A DNA stretch of 64,000 nucleotides from NCBI GenBank assembly GCA_910575815.1, contig CAJTFN010000008.1:1-64000 (forward strand). The letters run 5' to 3'. Below are positions 58,297 through 64,000 of the stretch, piece after piece. Source of the DNA: Oscillospiraceae bacterium. GTDB taxonomy: Bacteria > Bacillota > Clostridia > Oscillospirales > Oscillospiraceae. Under the pieces are notes generated by a model that did no database searches, had not been told where the DNA came from, and worked only from the letters and a program-made list of their open reading frames with translations. The stretch's first letter is position 1, and the number at the start of each line of letters is the position of its first letter. The position numbers were made by a program, and so were the translations under genes.

Positions 58297-59295
58297 TCAG
58301 GTAAGGATGTTCAGGTCCTCGGGCAGGCGGTCTTCCACATAGGGGTTCAGGTACTGGTTCACCAGGGCCAGAACCTCTTCCGAATTCAGGTAGATATAGG
58401 GGGACTTCCACTCCCCGGGCAGGGTGCAGAAATCGATGTTCTCCGCGCCCATGCCGATGACCTCCCCTCCCAGCCATACCAGATTCCGGACCGTCAGGTC
58501 TGTTTTTACATACTGCTGGAAGATTTTGCAGAAGCTGTCCAGCTTGGTCAGGCTGGCGGGGGTCAGGGTCTGCTTGGCCACGGCCTTCAAAAAGTCCTGC
58601 TGGGTCTGCATCCGGCCGATGTCCTCACTGCCGTAGCCGGAGCCGTCGTTGTTATGCCGGAAGCGGACCACCTTCAAAGCCTCGGAGCCGGTGAGGTGGC
58701 GCATGCCCTTGGAGAAATGGATGGAGAGATTCTGATAGGGGTCGTCGTAGTCCATGTTCACCGGAATGTAGAAATCCACGCCTCCGATGGTGTCCACCAG
58801 GGCCTGGAAGGCCCGGAGGTCCACCAGCACTGTGTAGTCCACGGGGATGCCCAGCTGGTGGGCGACGGTCTCCGCCATCAGCTCCATGCCGCCGGAGTTA
58901 TAGGCGAAGTTGATCTTTCGGTTTTTGCCGTTGATGCTGGCCTTGGTGTCCCGGGGGATGCTGACCCCGTAGATGTAGTTGTTTTCCGTGTCCACGGCCA
59001 CCAGAATGTTGGTGTCGCTGCCGCCGTTGCCGTCGTCCACGCCGGAAACCAGAATTGTGTAAAAGCCGGGCTTGCGCTCATAGTGGGAGCGCAGGACCTC
59101 CGCCTCCTCTTCGGAGAGGTCCTGGGAGCCGGAAGAGGGAGTTGCCGGCTGGGTGATGGTGGGAATGTCGGCGGTTTGCTCCGGGGCCCGGAGGTAAACC
59201 CGGACGGTGGCGTAGGTCAGGGCGATTAACACCAGAAGCAGCACCAGGGTCAGCCCCCAGGGTTTGCGCTTCCGGCGGCGAAGTCTTGATGGCAT
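58297..59295 (-). CDS. LytR-CpsA-Psr (LCP) family wall-polymer ligase
   Basis: A 332-residue membrane-anchored enzyme that transfers undecaprenyl-linked teichoic acid or capsule polymers to peptidoglycan. A basic N-terminus (RLRRRKRK) and one membrane segment (about 15-33) precede the LCP domain from about residue 75: DTNILVAVDTENNYIYGVSIPRDTKAS (conserved Asp and Arg pair), NFAYNSGG, and VVRFRHNNDGSGYGSEDIGRMQTQQDF (phosphate-binding Arg residues). Starts: ATG 59295 with GGAGG upstream is preferred to TTG 59307. It is 22 bp upstream of the SLH gene and coupled with it. Confidence 0.93.
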   Translation of the reverse strand: MPSRLRRRKRKPWGLTLVLLLVLIALTYATVRVYLRAPEQTADIPTITQPATPSSGSQDLSEEEAEVLRSHYERKPGFYTILVSGVDDGNGGSDTNILVAVDTENNYIYGVSIPRDTKASINGKNRKINFAYNSGGMELMAETVAHQLGIPVDYTVLVDLRAFQALVDTIGGVDFYIPVNMDYDDPYQNLSIHFSKGMRHLTGSEALKVVRFRHNNDGSGYGSEDIGRMQTQQDFLKAVAKQTLTPASLTKLDSFCKIFQQYVKTDLTVRNLVWLGGEVIGMGAENIDFCTLPGEWKSPYIYLNSEEVLALVNQYLNPYVEDRLPEDLNILT

Positions 59296-59641
59296 GGGAA
59301 CCTCCAATGCGCCGCGAACGTGGATTTGCGGAAGGGCCGGAAGGCCTGTCCCGCGGCGGCAGACATAGCGTCTGCTTCATTATAAAACCGGCGCTGGAAA
59401 AAGACAAGAGAAAAAATAGCGGTGAGGCCGCTATTTTTCCTCTCAAAACTCCGCGAATTCTGTCATTTCTTACAAGGGATTGAAAAGATTTTCAGAAAGT
59501 TTACAACTTGACGTCCCCCGTATTCCGCCCGCTTTCCGCCGGGGCCGCCGCCGCGGCGAGGCGCGCGTGACACCGGCAGTAAGCCGCCCATGACCGGAGG
59601 TCATGGGCGGCGCGGGGCCGGGGCCGCTGTCCCGGCGGTTT
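59296..59641. other. Intergenic region between LCP and small ORF
   Basis: A 346 bp gap with no supported gene. It holds a hairpin AAAATAGCGG-tgagg-CCGCTATTTTT (about 59414-59439), an AT-rich stretch around 59475-59510 that may hold the LCP promoter, and a perfect CCGCCCATGACC/GGTCATGGGCGG stem (about 59585-59611). Confidence 0.5.
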
Positions 59642-59923
59642 TCAATCCGTGGTTTTTTCGGGAGTTTCCTTCGCCGCAAGCTGCTCCAGAAGCGCTTTGA
59701 TGTCGGCCAGAAGCTGGTTCTGGTAGGACATCGCGCAGCGGATGTAGTGGAGCGCGGGCTCCGGCGGAGCGGCGCGGGTCCCGCCTTCTACGGGATGGGG
59801 CCAGCGGCGGACCTCCGGTTCGGGATAGCCCAGGCTATCCGCCGGAGGCCGGGAGGCCGGCACGGGCCGCACCGTCCGCCCGCCGGCGGGACTCCGGCTT
59901 TTGCCATGCTGTCGGTTTGCCAT
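59642..59923 (-). CDS. Small hypothetical protein downstream of spoIIID
   Basis: A 93-residue protein, not recognised. The N-terminal half is basic and Pro/Arg-rich (MANRQHGKSRSPAGG...), and the C-terminal half holds a helical segment YQNQLLADIKALLEQLAAKE. It is preceded by AAGGAGGG 10 bp before ATG 59923 and lies 25 bp after spoIIID in the same direction, so expression in the mother cell during sporulation is plausible (inference). Confidence 0.6.
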   Translation of the reverse strand: MANRQHGKSRSPAGGRTVRPVPASRPPADSLGYPEPEVRRWPHPVEGGTRAAPPEPALHYIRCAMSYQNQLLADIKALLEQLAAKETPEKTTD

Positions 59924-59948
59924 GATGGGGGTCCCTCCTTGCGCGGCG

Positions 59949-60185
59949 TCAATCGCCGCGGTATTTTTTGCGGGTGGCGATGCCGCCCCGAATGTGCCGC
60001 TGGGCCTTGTTGACGTCCAGCACTTCCTTGACTTGCAGGTACAAAGGACGGTTGAACAGGGGGAGCCGTTCGGATATATCCTTATGTACCGTACTTTTAC
60101 TGACCCCAAACCTCTGGGCGGCGGCCCGCACTGTGGACCGATTCTCTATGATGTAAAGGGCCAGGCGCTCCGCCCGTTCCTCCAT
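59949..60185 (-). CDS. spoIIID: Sporulation transcriptional regulator SpoIIID
   Basis: A 78-residue DNA-binding protein that modulates mother-cell sigma-E and sigma-K regulons. The helix-turn-helix RAAAQRFGVSKSTVHKDISE (about residues 19-38) and the following ERLPLFNRPLYLQVKEVLD and HIRGGIATRKKY match Bacillus SpoIIID closely. The start is ATG 60185; codons further upstream show no homology and lie in a Pro-rich stretch. Its presence indicates an endospore-forming host. It is divergent from the AKR promoter. Confidence 0.94.
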   Translation of the reverse strand: MEERAERLALYIIENRSTVRAAAQRFGVSKSTVHKDISERLPLFNRPLYLQVKEVLDVNKAQRHIRGGIATRKKYRGD

Positions 60186-60332
60186 ATTACCCTTCAAAAC
60201 ACCTTCACTCCCTGCCTCTTGTTGGTCCATCCTATGCGCTCCGGCGGCGGGATATGTTTCCGAAGGGGGCGGGAAATCGAAACAAAACGCCTGCGCTCCC
60301 TCCCGGGATTTTCCGGGATGGGGAAAATCCTC

Positions 60333-60363
60333 TTGACATGGAGTGGACTCCACGTGGTATGCT
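60333..60363 (+). promoter_or_regulatory. MerR-type stretched promoter of the AKR operon
   Basis: -35 TTGACA (60333-60338) and -10 TATGCT (60358-60363) are 19 bp apart, two bases more than optimal, and the spacer is occupied by the inverted repeat TGGAGT-GG-ACTCCA (60339-60352). A 19 bp spacer with a dyad inside is the hallmark of promoters activated by MerR-family regulators such as AdhR/NmlR. No MerR gene is present in the window. Confidence 0.8.
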
Positions 60364-60408
60364 GAGTGGGAGCGATGATTATTTCAAGTGATTAAGGAGG
60401 CAAATACC

Positions 60409-61557
60409 ATGCGATATCGGGTTTTAGGAAGGTCCGGCCTACGGGTCGGAGAGATTGGCGTGGGCTGTGAGGGCTTTCTGGAAAAGACTCCGGAGGAAGT
60501 GCGCGAGTGGCTGGATGTTATGGAGGCGGCGGGGGTGAACTGCATCGACCTCTACACCCCAAACCCGGAATTCCGCTCCAACCTGGGCCAGGCCCTTCGG
60601 GGACGGCGGGAGAAGTTTGTCCTCCAGGCCCACCTGTGCACCATCTGGAAGGACGGCCAGTACAAGCGTACCCGGAGCATCGGCGAGGTCCGGGAGGGCT
60701 TTGAGGACCAGCTCCGCCGGCTGGAGACGGATCATGTGGAGATCGGCATGATTCACTACGTAGACTCCCTGACAGACTGGGAGGAGGTCTGCACAGGGCC
60801 CGTTCTGGAGTACGCACTGAAGCTGAAAAAAGCGGGAACCATCGGCTGCCTGGGCCTCTCCAGTCACAACCCCCAGGTGGCCCTGGCGGCGGTGAACGCC
60901 GGACTGATTGATGTGCTGATGTTCAGCGTCAACCCCTGCTACGATCTCCAGCCCGGCGGGGAGGACCTGGAGGAGCTCTGGGCCCCCAAGAACTACGCCG
61001 CCCCCCTGCTGAACATGGACCCGGAGCGCCAGGCCCTGTACGAGACCTGCCAGCGCCTGGGAGTGGGCATCACGGTGATGAAGGCCTTTGGCGGCGGAGA
61101 TCTCCTCAGCGACACCCTCTCCCCGGCGGGAAAGGCTCTGACGGTCAATCAGTGCCTCCAGTACGCCCTGGACCGGCCCGGCGTGGGCTGCGTCATGTCC
61201 GGGGCCCGTACGCTGGAGGACCTGAAAAAGAGCATCGCCTTTGAGGAGGCTCCGGAGGCGGAGCGGGACTACGCCTCTGCCCTGGCGGCTCTGCCCAAGA
61301 TCAGCTGGAAGGGCCACTGTATGTACTGCGGCCACTGCGCCCCCTGCCCGAAGGGCATTGAGGTGGCCAACGTCACCAAGTTCCTGAACCTCTCCCTGGC
61401 CCAGGGGGCCGTGCCGGAGACCGTACGGGAGCACTACGCCGCCCTGGAACACGGGGCCGGGGAGTGCGTGCAGTGCGGGGCCTGTGAGAAGCGCTGCCCC
61501 TTCGAAGTGCCTGTGATGGAGAACATGCGCAGGGCCGCCGGGCTCTTTGGGAGGTGA
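60409..61557 (+). CDS. Aldo/keto reductase with C-terminal 4Fe-4S ferredoxin-like domain
   Basis: A 382-residue protein. The AKR barrel spans about 1-290: YRVLGRSGLRVGEIGVGCEG at the start, the catalytic Asp-Tyr-like position in NCIDLYTPNPEF, and LGLSSHNPQVALAAVNAG. The C-terminal part has two clusters, CMYCGHCAPCPKG (about 305-317) and CVQCGACEKRCPF (about 350-362), each with the spacing of a [4Fe-4S] site. It may link carbonyl reduction to ferredoxin-type electron flow. ATG 60409 follows AAGGAGG. The promoter suggests induction by reactive carbonyl or redox stress through a MerR-type regulator. Confidence 0.9.
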   Translation: MRYRVLGRSGLRVGEIGVGCEGFLEKTPEEVREWLDVMEAAGVNCIDLYTPNPEFRSNLGQALRGRREKFVLQAHLCTIWKDGQYKRTRSIGEVREGFEDQLRRLETDHVEIGMIHYVDSLTDWEEVCTGPVLEYALKLKKAGTIGCLGLSSHNPQVALAAVNAGLIDVLMFSVNPCYDLQPGGEDLEELWAPKNYAAPLLNMDPERQALYETCQRLGVGITVMKAFGGGDLLSDTLSPAGKALTVNQCLQYALDRPGVGCVMSGARTLEDLKKSIAFEEAPEAERDYASALAALPKISWKGHCMYCGHCAPCPKGIEVANVTKFLNLSLAQGAVPETVREHYAALEHGAGECVQCGACEKRCPFEVPVMENMRRAAGLFGR

Positions 61558-61561
61558 GGCT

Positions 61562-61987
61562 GTGAATTCCATACGAACCGTCCTGGTGCTGGACGGCCAG
61601 GGCGGCGGCGTGGGGAGCCAGCTGGTGAGATTGCTGAAGCCCCGCCTGCCCGGAGATTGCCGCCTCCTCTGCGTGGGGACCAACGTCCTGGCTACCAGCG
61701 CTATGCTGAAGGCCGGGGCCGCCCAGGGAGCCACGGGGGAAAACGCCGTGGTATACAACGCAGCCCGGGCGGACATCATTCTGGGCCCCATCGGCGTGGC
61801 GTTGGCCAACGGCATCCTGGGGGAGGTGTCTCCCGCCATGGCCGCCGCCGTCTCCGGAGCCGGGGCCGTGAAGATTCTGATTCCATCCGCCTCCTGCGGC
61901 GTGTACGTGGCGGGGGTGGAGGAGCTGCGGCTGGAGGACTACCTCCACCGGGCGGTGGAGCTGGCCCTCCGGGAGCTGGAGCCGTGA
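61562..61987 (+). CDS. DUF3842 family protein
   Basis: A 141-residue protein with a Rossmann-like start, VLVLDGQGGGVGSQLVRLLK (about residues 6-25), and conserved blocks GTNVLATSAMLKAGA, GENAVVYNAARADIILGPIG and VKILIPSASCGVYVAGV. This pattern is that of DUF3842, a Clostridial family of unknown function. GTG 61562 is preceded by GGAGGTGA at good spacing. It follows the AKR by 4 bp and its stop overlaps the kinase GTG start as GTGA, so it is tightly coupled to both. Confidence 0.85.
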   Translation: MNSIRTVLVLDGQGGGVGSQLVRLLKPRLPGDCRLLCVGTNVLATSAMLKAGAAQGATGENAVVYNAARADIILGPIGVALANGILGEVSPAMAAAVSGAGAVKILIPSASCGVYVAGVEELRLEDYLHRAVELALRELEP

Positions 61988-63135
61988 GAGAGGATTTTTT
62001 CGAGATTGCCCGAGCCCACTGGGCCCGGTACCCGGCCATGGAACCCCAGGACTTCGCCAAGCTGGCCTATCAGAGCACATTCGGCCCCGCCCACATGGCT
62101 CAGAGCCCGGACAAGGTCCTGGCGGCCCTGCTGGCGGAGCGGAAGGAGGCGGGGAGCATCCCCCTGCCCCTGGAGCCCATCGGGAACGGCCTGTGCCGCT
62201 TCCATATCACCCAGGCCCTCTCCACCCTGTCGGAGCTGCCGCTGATCGGGCGGATGTTCACCCGGACGATGGCCCTAACGGAGGGGACGGAGGCCGGTTT
62301 GGCCGGGAGGCTGGAACAGCTGGCGGGGCTTCCCGTCCCCGGCCTGGGGGAGTATCTGGAGAGCTGGCGGCGGGAGGGCTGTCCGCCGGTCCGCCACAGC
62401 GAGGCCTTCCGAAACGCTTACAACCCCCATTACCGGGTGCTGCGAAGGGAGTTCGCCGGGTTTCTTCCGGCGTTGGTTCCCATCGACCGGCTGGCCCGGG
62501 AGCACTACGCCGCCTGGCTGCGGCGGGGAAGCTGGGGGGAGCCGCTGCCGGGAGAGGGTCCTCTGGCCCTCCGGTATCGAAACGGGCTACGGCCCTATCT
62601 CGTGGCCGTGGACGGCCGCTGCGGCAGCGGGAAGACGGGCTTTTCCAGGATTGTGGAGGAGTTGATTCCCGGCGGGAAGCACGTGGCCCACATGGACGAC
62701 TGCTACCTTCCCTGGGAGAGTCGGGCCCCGGACTGGATGGAGGTCCCCGCCGGGAACATGGACCTGAAACGGGTCCGGGATGAGATCCTCTCCCCGGTCC
62801 GGGAGGGGAGGCCCCTGAGGTATCCGCTCTTCCTTCCCGACGGCCCGGTGCTGGACGAGTATGGGGACCCCATTGTGATAGATCCCGACGATGTGGAGCT
62901 GATTCTGGTGGAGGGCACCTACTCCCAGCACCCGTCCCTGAAAAAGTACTACGATTATAAAATTTTCCTCACCTGTGAGAGGGAGGAACAGACCCGCCGC
63001 CTCCGGAACCGGGAGGGGGACTACTACCCCACGTTCGATCGGGTGTGGCGGGCTTTGGAGGAGACGTATTTTGCCGCCTGCGGCACGGAAGCGGCGGCGG
63101 ACTTGGTGGTGGATACCACCGGGTTCTTCGGCTGA
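61984..63135 (+). CDS. Two-domain protein with uridine-kinase-like P-loop C-terminal domain
   Basis: A 383-residue protein. The N-terminal ~190 residues are an unrecognised domain (IARAHWARYPAMEPQDFAKLAYQ, PLEPIGNGLCRFHI, NAYNPHYRVLRREFAGFLP). From about residue 200 the C-terminal domain is a P-loop kinase: VAVDGRCGSGKTGFSRIV (GRCGSGKTG), DDCYLPWE (acidic phospho-acceptor contact), LILVEGTYSQHPSL (Walker B-like) and a lid RLRNREGDYYP, similar to uridine kinase/phosphoribulokinase. The substrate is unknown. The GTG start overlaps the DUF3842 stop by 4 bp. Confidence 0.83.
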   Translation: MREDFFEIARAHWARYPAMEPQDFAKLAYQSTFGPAHMAQSPDKVLAALLAERKEAGSIPLPLEPIGNGLCRFHITQALSTLSELPLIGRMFTRTMALTEGTEAGLAGRLEQLAGLPVPGLGEYLESWRREGCPPVRHSEAFRNAYNPHYRVLRREFAGFLPALVPIDRLAREHYAAWLRRGSWGEPLPGEGPLALRYRNGLRPYLVAVDGRCGSGKTGFSRIVEELIPGGKHVAHMDDCYLPWESRAPDWMEVPAGNMDLKRVRDEILSPVREGRPLRYPLFLPDGPVLDEYGDPIVIDPDDVELILVEGTYSQHPSLKKYYDYKIFLTCEREEQTRRLRNREGDYYPTFDRVWRALEETYFAACGTEAAADLVVDTTGFFG

Positions 63136-63139
63136 GGCT

Positions 63140-63311
63140 CCAGCGGTTCCTTTCGGGCGGTGGGGACACGGGCCCTTTGCCGGAGAACCGGAAAGGAGGG
63201 CTTGGCAAGGACCAAGCCCCCTGGCAATCGCTTACTTACGGAATCAACCCGCCGCCAGGAAGGCGGCGGACTGTCAGAAGACGGAAAAACTTTTTGGAAG
63301 GAGTTTTTCCC
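63140..63311 (+). promoter_or_regulatory. Structured leader of the ECF S-component gene, class unknown
   Basis: The 176 bp gap contains an outer CGGTTC/GAACCG pair (about 63148-63153 and 63183-63188), a perfect GGCTTGG-caagga-CCAAGCC hairpin (about 63199-63218) and CGCCGCC-aggaa-GGCGGCG (about 63250-63268). The A-rich GGAAAGGAG block lies between the first two. The arrangement resembles a ligand-binding leader, but it did not match TPP, FMN, cobalamin, THF, ZTP or preQ1 landmarks by eye. AAGGAG precedes the start. Confidence 0.45.
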
Positions 63312-63884
63312 ATGTGCGAAAAACAGACAAGAAAACCCATTCAGACCCTGACGGCCGCCGCTATGCTGCTGGCGGTGGGGTACATCCTGCCCTTCTTCAC
63401 CGGACAAATTCCCCAGATCGGCAGCATGCTCTGCCCTATGCACCTGCCGGTGCTGCTGTGCGGCTTCCTCTGCGGGTGGAGGTACGGCCTTGCCGTGGGC
63501 TTCGTCCTGCCTCTGCTGCGGAGTATGACCCTGAGTGCGCCGCCCCTTTACACCGCCATTGCCATGGCCTTTGAATTGGCGGCCTACGGGTTCCTGGCGG
63601 GCTTTCTCTATGCCCGGTCCCGCTGGCAGTGCGTGGTGGCCCTGTACCGCTGCCTCCTTGCCGCGATGCTTGGCGGGCGCGTCGTCTGGGCCGTGGCTCG
63701 GGTGCTGCTCTCCGGCGTGTCCGGTCAGGCCTTCACCTGGCAGATGTTCCTCTCCGGGGCTCTTCTCACCGCCCTTCCCGGCATCGTGCTGCAGCTGATT
63801 TTCATCCCCGCCGTCATGGTGGCCCTGGATCGGACCGGGCTGGTCCGGTTCCGCCGGGGCGGGGAGACGGTCCGGGCGGTTTAA
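63312..63884 (+). CDS. ECF transporter S-component (substrate-specific membrane subunit)
   Basis: A 190-residue integral membrane protein with about six hydrophobic segments. The N-terminal TLTAAAMLLAVGYILPFFTG (about residues 12-31) with IPQIGSMLCPMHLPVLLCGFLCGWRYG is typical of ECF-type vitamin transporter S-components. It would work with a shared AAT module encoded elsewhere to import a vitamin or cofactor precursor. The substrate is undetermined. ATG 63312 has AAGGAG upstream. Its TAA stop overlaps the convergent gene's stop. Confidence 0.86.
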   Translation: MCEKQTRKPIQTLTAAAMLLAVGYILPFFTGQIPQIGSMLCPMHLPVLLCGFLCGWRYGLAVGFVLPLLRSMTLSAPPLYTAIAMAFELAAYGFLAGFLYARSRWQCVVALYRCLLAAMLGGRVVWAVARVLLSGVSGQAFTWQMFLSGALLTALPGIVLQLIFIPAVMVALDRTGLVRFRRGGETVRAV

Positions 63885-64000
63885 GAGGTCCGAAAGACCT
63901 CGGACAGCAGCGCCATGGTCTCCGGCAGCTTGTCCGCGTCCAGCCCCGCATAGTTGACTACCAGGGTGTGGGCATAGGCGGGCCGGGGGACAGCGGCGTA
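63881..64000 (-). CDS. C-terminal end of a probable PLP-dependent MocR/GntR-type regulator (partial)
   Basis: The last 39 codons of a minus-strand gene that runs out of the window. The visible end is AHTLVVNYAGLDADKLPETM (split from its neighbours), then ALLSEVFRTS. The pattern of a beta strand 'LVVNYAGL' and a terminal helix resembles the end of MocR-type fold-type-I aminotransferase regulators, which often control PLP or vitamin genes, but the fragment is too short to be sure. Its stop codon overlaps that of the ECF S-component (TTAA). Confidence 0.5.
   Translation of the reverse strand, partial: YAAVPRPAYAHTLVVNYAGLDADKLPETMALLSEVFRTS

Noticed and set aside
63140..63311. ZTP or THF riboswitch assignment
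   Set aside because: A CCCCCTGG-like segment is suggestive of ZTP but the paired upstream conserved core could not be found; kept as unclassified.
1..64000. Prophage, integrase or conjugative island
   Set aside because: No integrase, terminase, relaxase, capsid or transposase gene was recognised, and no tRNA was seen as an attachment site.

Overview
This is a GC-rich chromosomal segment of an endospore-forming Firmicute, most like the Oscillospiraceae (Oscillibacter/Lawsonibacter/Dysosmobacter type). The placement is inferred from spoIIID, ireB, an M-box leader before mgtE, a T-box leader upstream of pheS, YesM/YesN-type regulators, DUF1540 and DUF3842 proteins, AGGAGG ribosome sites and strong GC bias. 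No rRNA, tRNA, CRISPR array, full-length transposase or phage gene was recognised.

Layout. 1-1068: a small accessory cassette (divergent XRE regulator and DUF6809-like gene) lying between two inverted copies of a ~240 bp structured repeat. 1137-7577: rimO-HhH-pgsA, a five-hairpin spacer, recQ, and a Fur-family regulator with a ZnuC/ZnuB-like ABC pair. 7723-9694: GH25 lysozyme and a metal-dependent cyclase. 9893-19949: a carbohydrate uptake block of YesM/YesN two-component system, sugar-binding lipoprotein, double-ATPase subunit, two permeases, a TIM-barrel isomerase and a zinc polyol dehydrogenase. 20134-24244: surface glycan genes (GT2/pyruvyl-transferase fusion and a flippase-like ABC exporter). 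24287-25985: Mg2+ riboswitch and mgtE. 26139-30049: small accessory genes interleaved with three unrelated MITE-like elements, a split TauE/SafE transporter, and a secreted Cys/His repeat protein. 30588-41842: htrA, pentapeptide protein, HAD, methyladenine glycosylase, DMT exporter, a TagA-like glycosyltransferase, tmk, a Cys/Gly/Asn-rich peptide, mltG, a U32 protein, an FAD oxidoreductase and an ICMT-like methyltransferase. 41888-44716: XRE membrane protein facing a sigma/anti-sigma pair. 44775-52543: NlpC/P60 protein, ireB, and a T-box-led polysaccharide deacetylase-pheS-Imm51-pheT block, with the third repeat copy between imm51 and pheT. 52714-60185: XRE membrane protein, two CobW-type GTPases (one with a His-rich arm), YjdF-like membrane protein, SLH-transglutaminase protein, LCP ligase and spoIIID. 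60333-64000: a MerR-type promoter driving a ferredoxin-like aldo/keto reductase, DUF3842 and fused kinase genes, then an ECF S-component and the end of a probable MocR-like gene.

The most unusual feature is the ~240 bp multi-hairpin repeat: two inverted copies bracket one accessory cassette, and a third sits beside an orphan immunity gene that separates pheS from pheT. This suggests a repeat family associated with small accessory cassettes. Other points for follow-up are three MITE types within 2.7 kb, the Cys/His tandem-repeat secreted protein, a possible ACG start on a sigma factor, and an unclassified structured leader before the ECF S-component.
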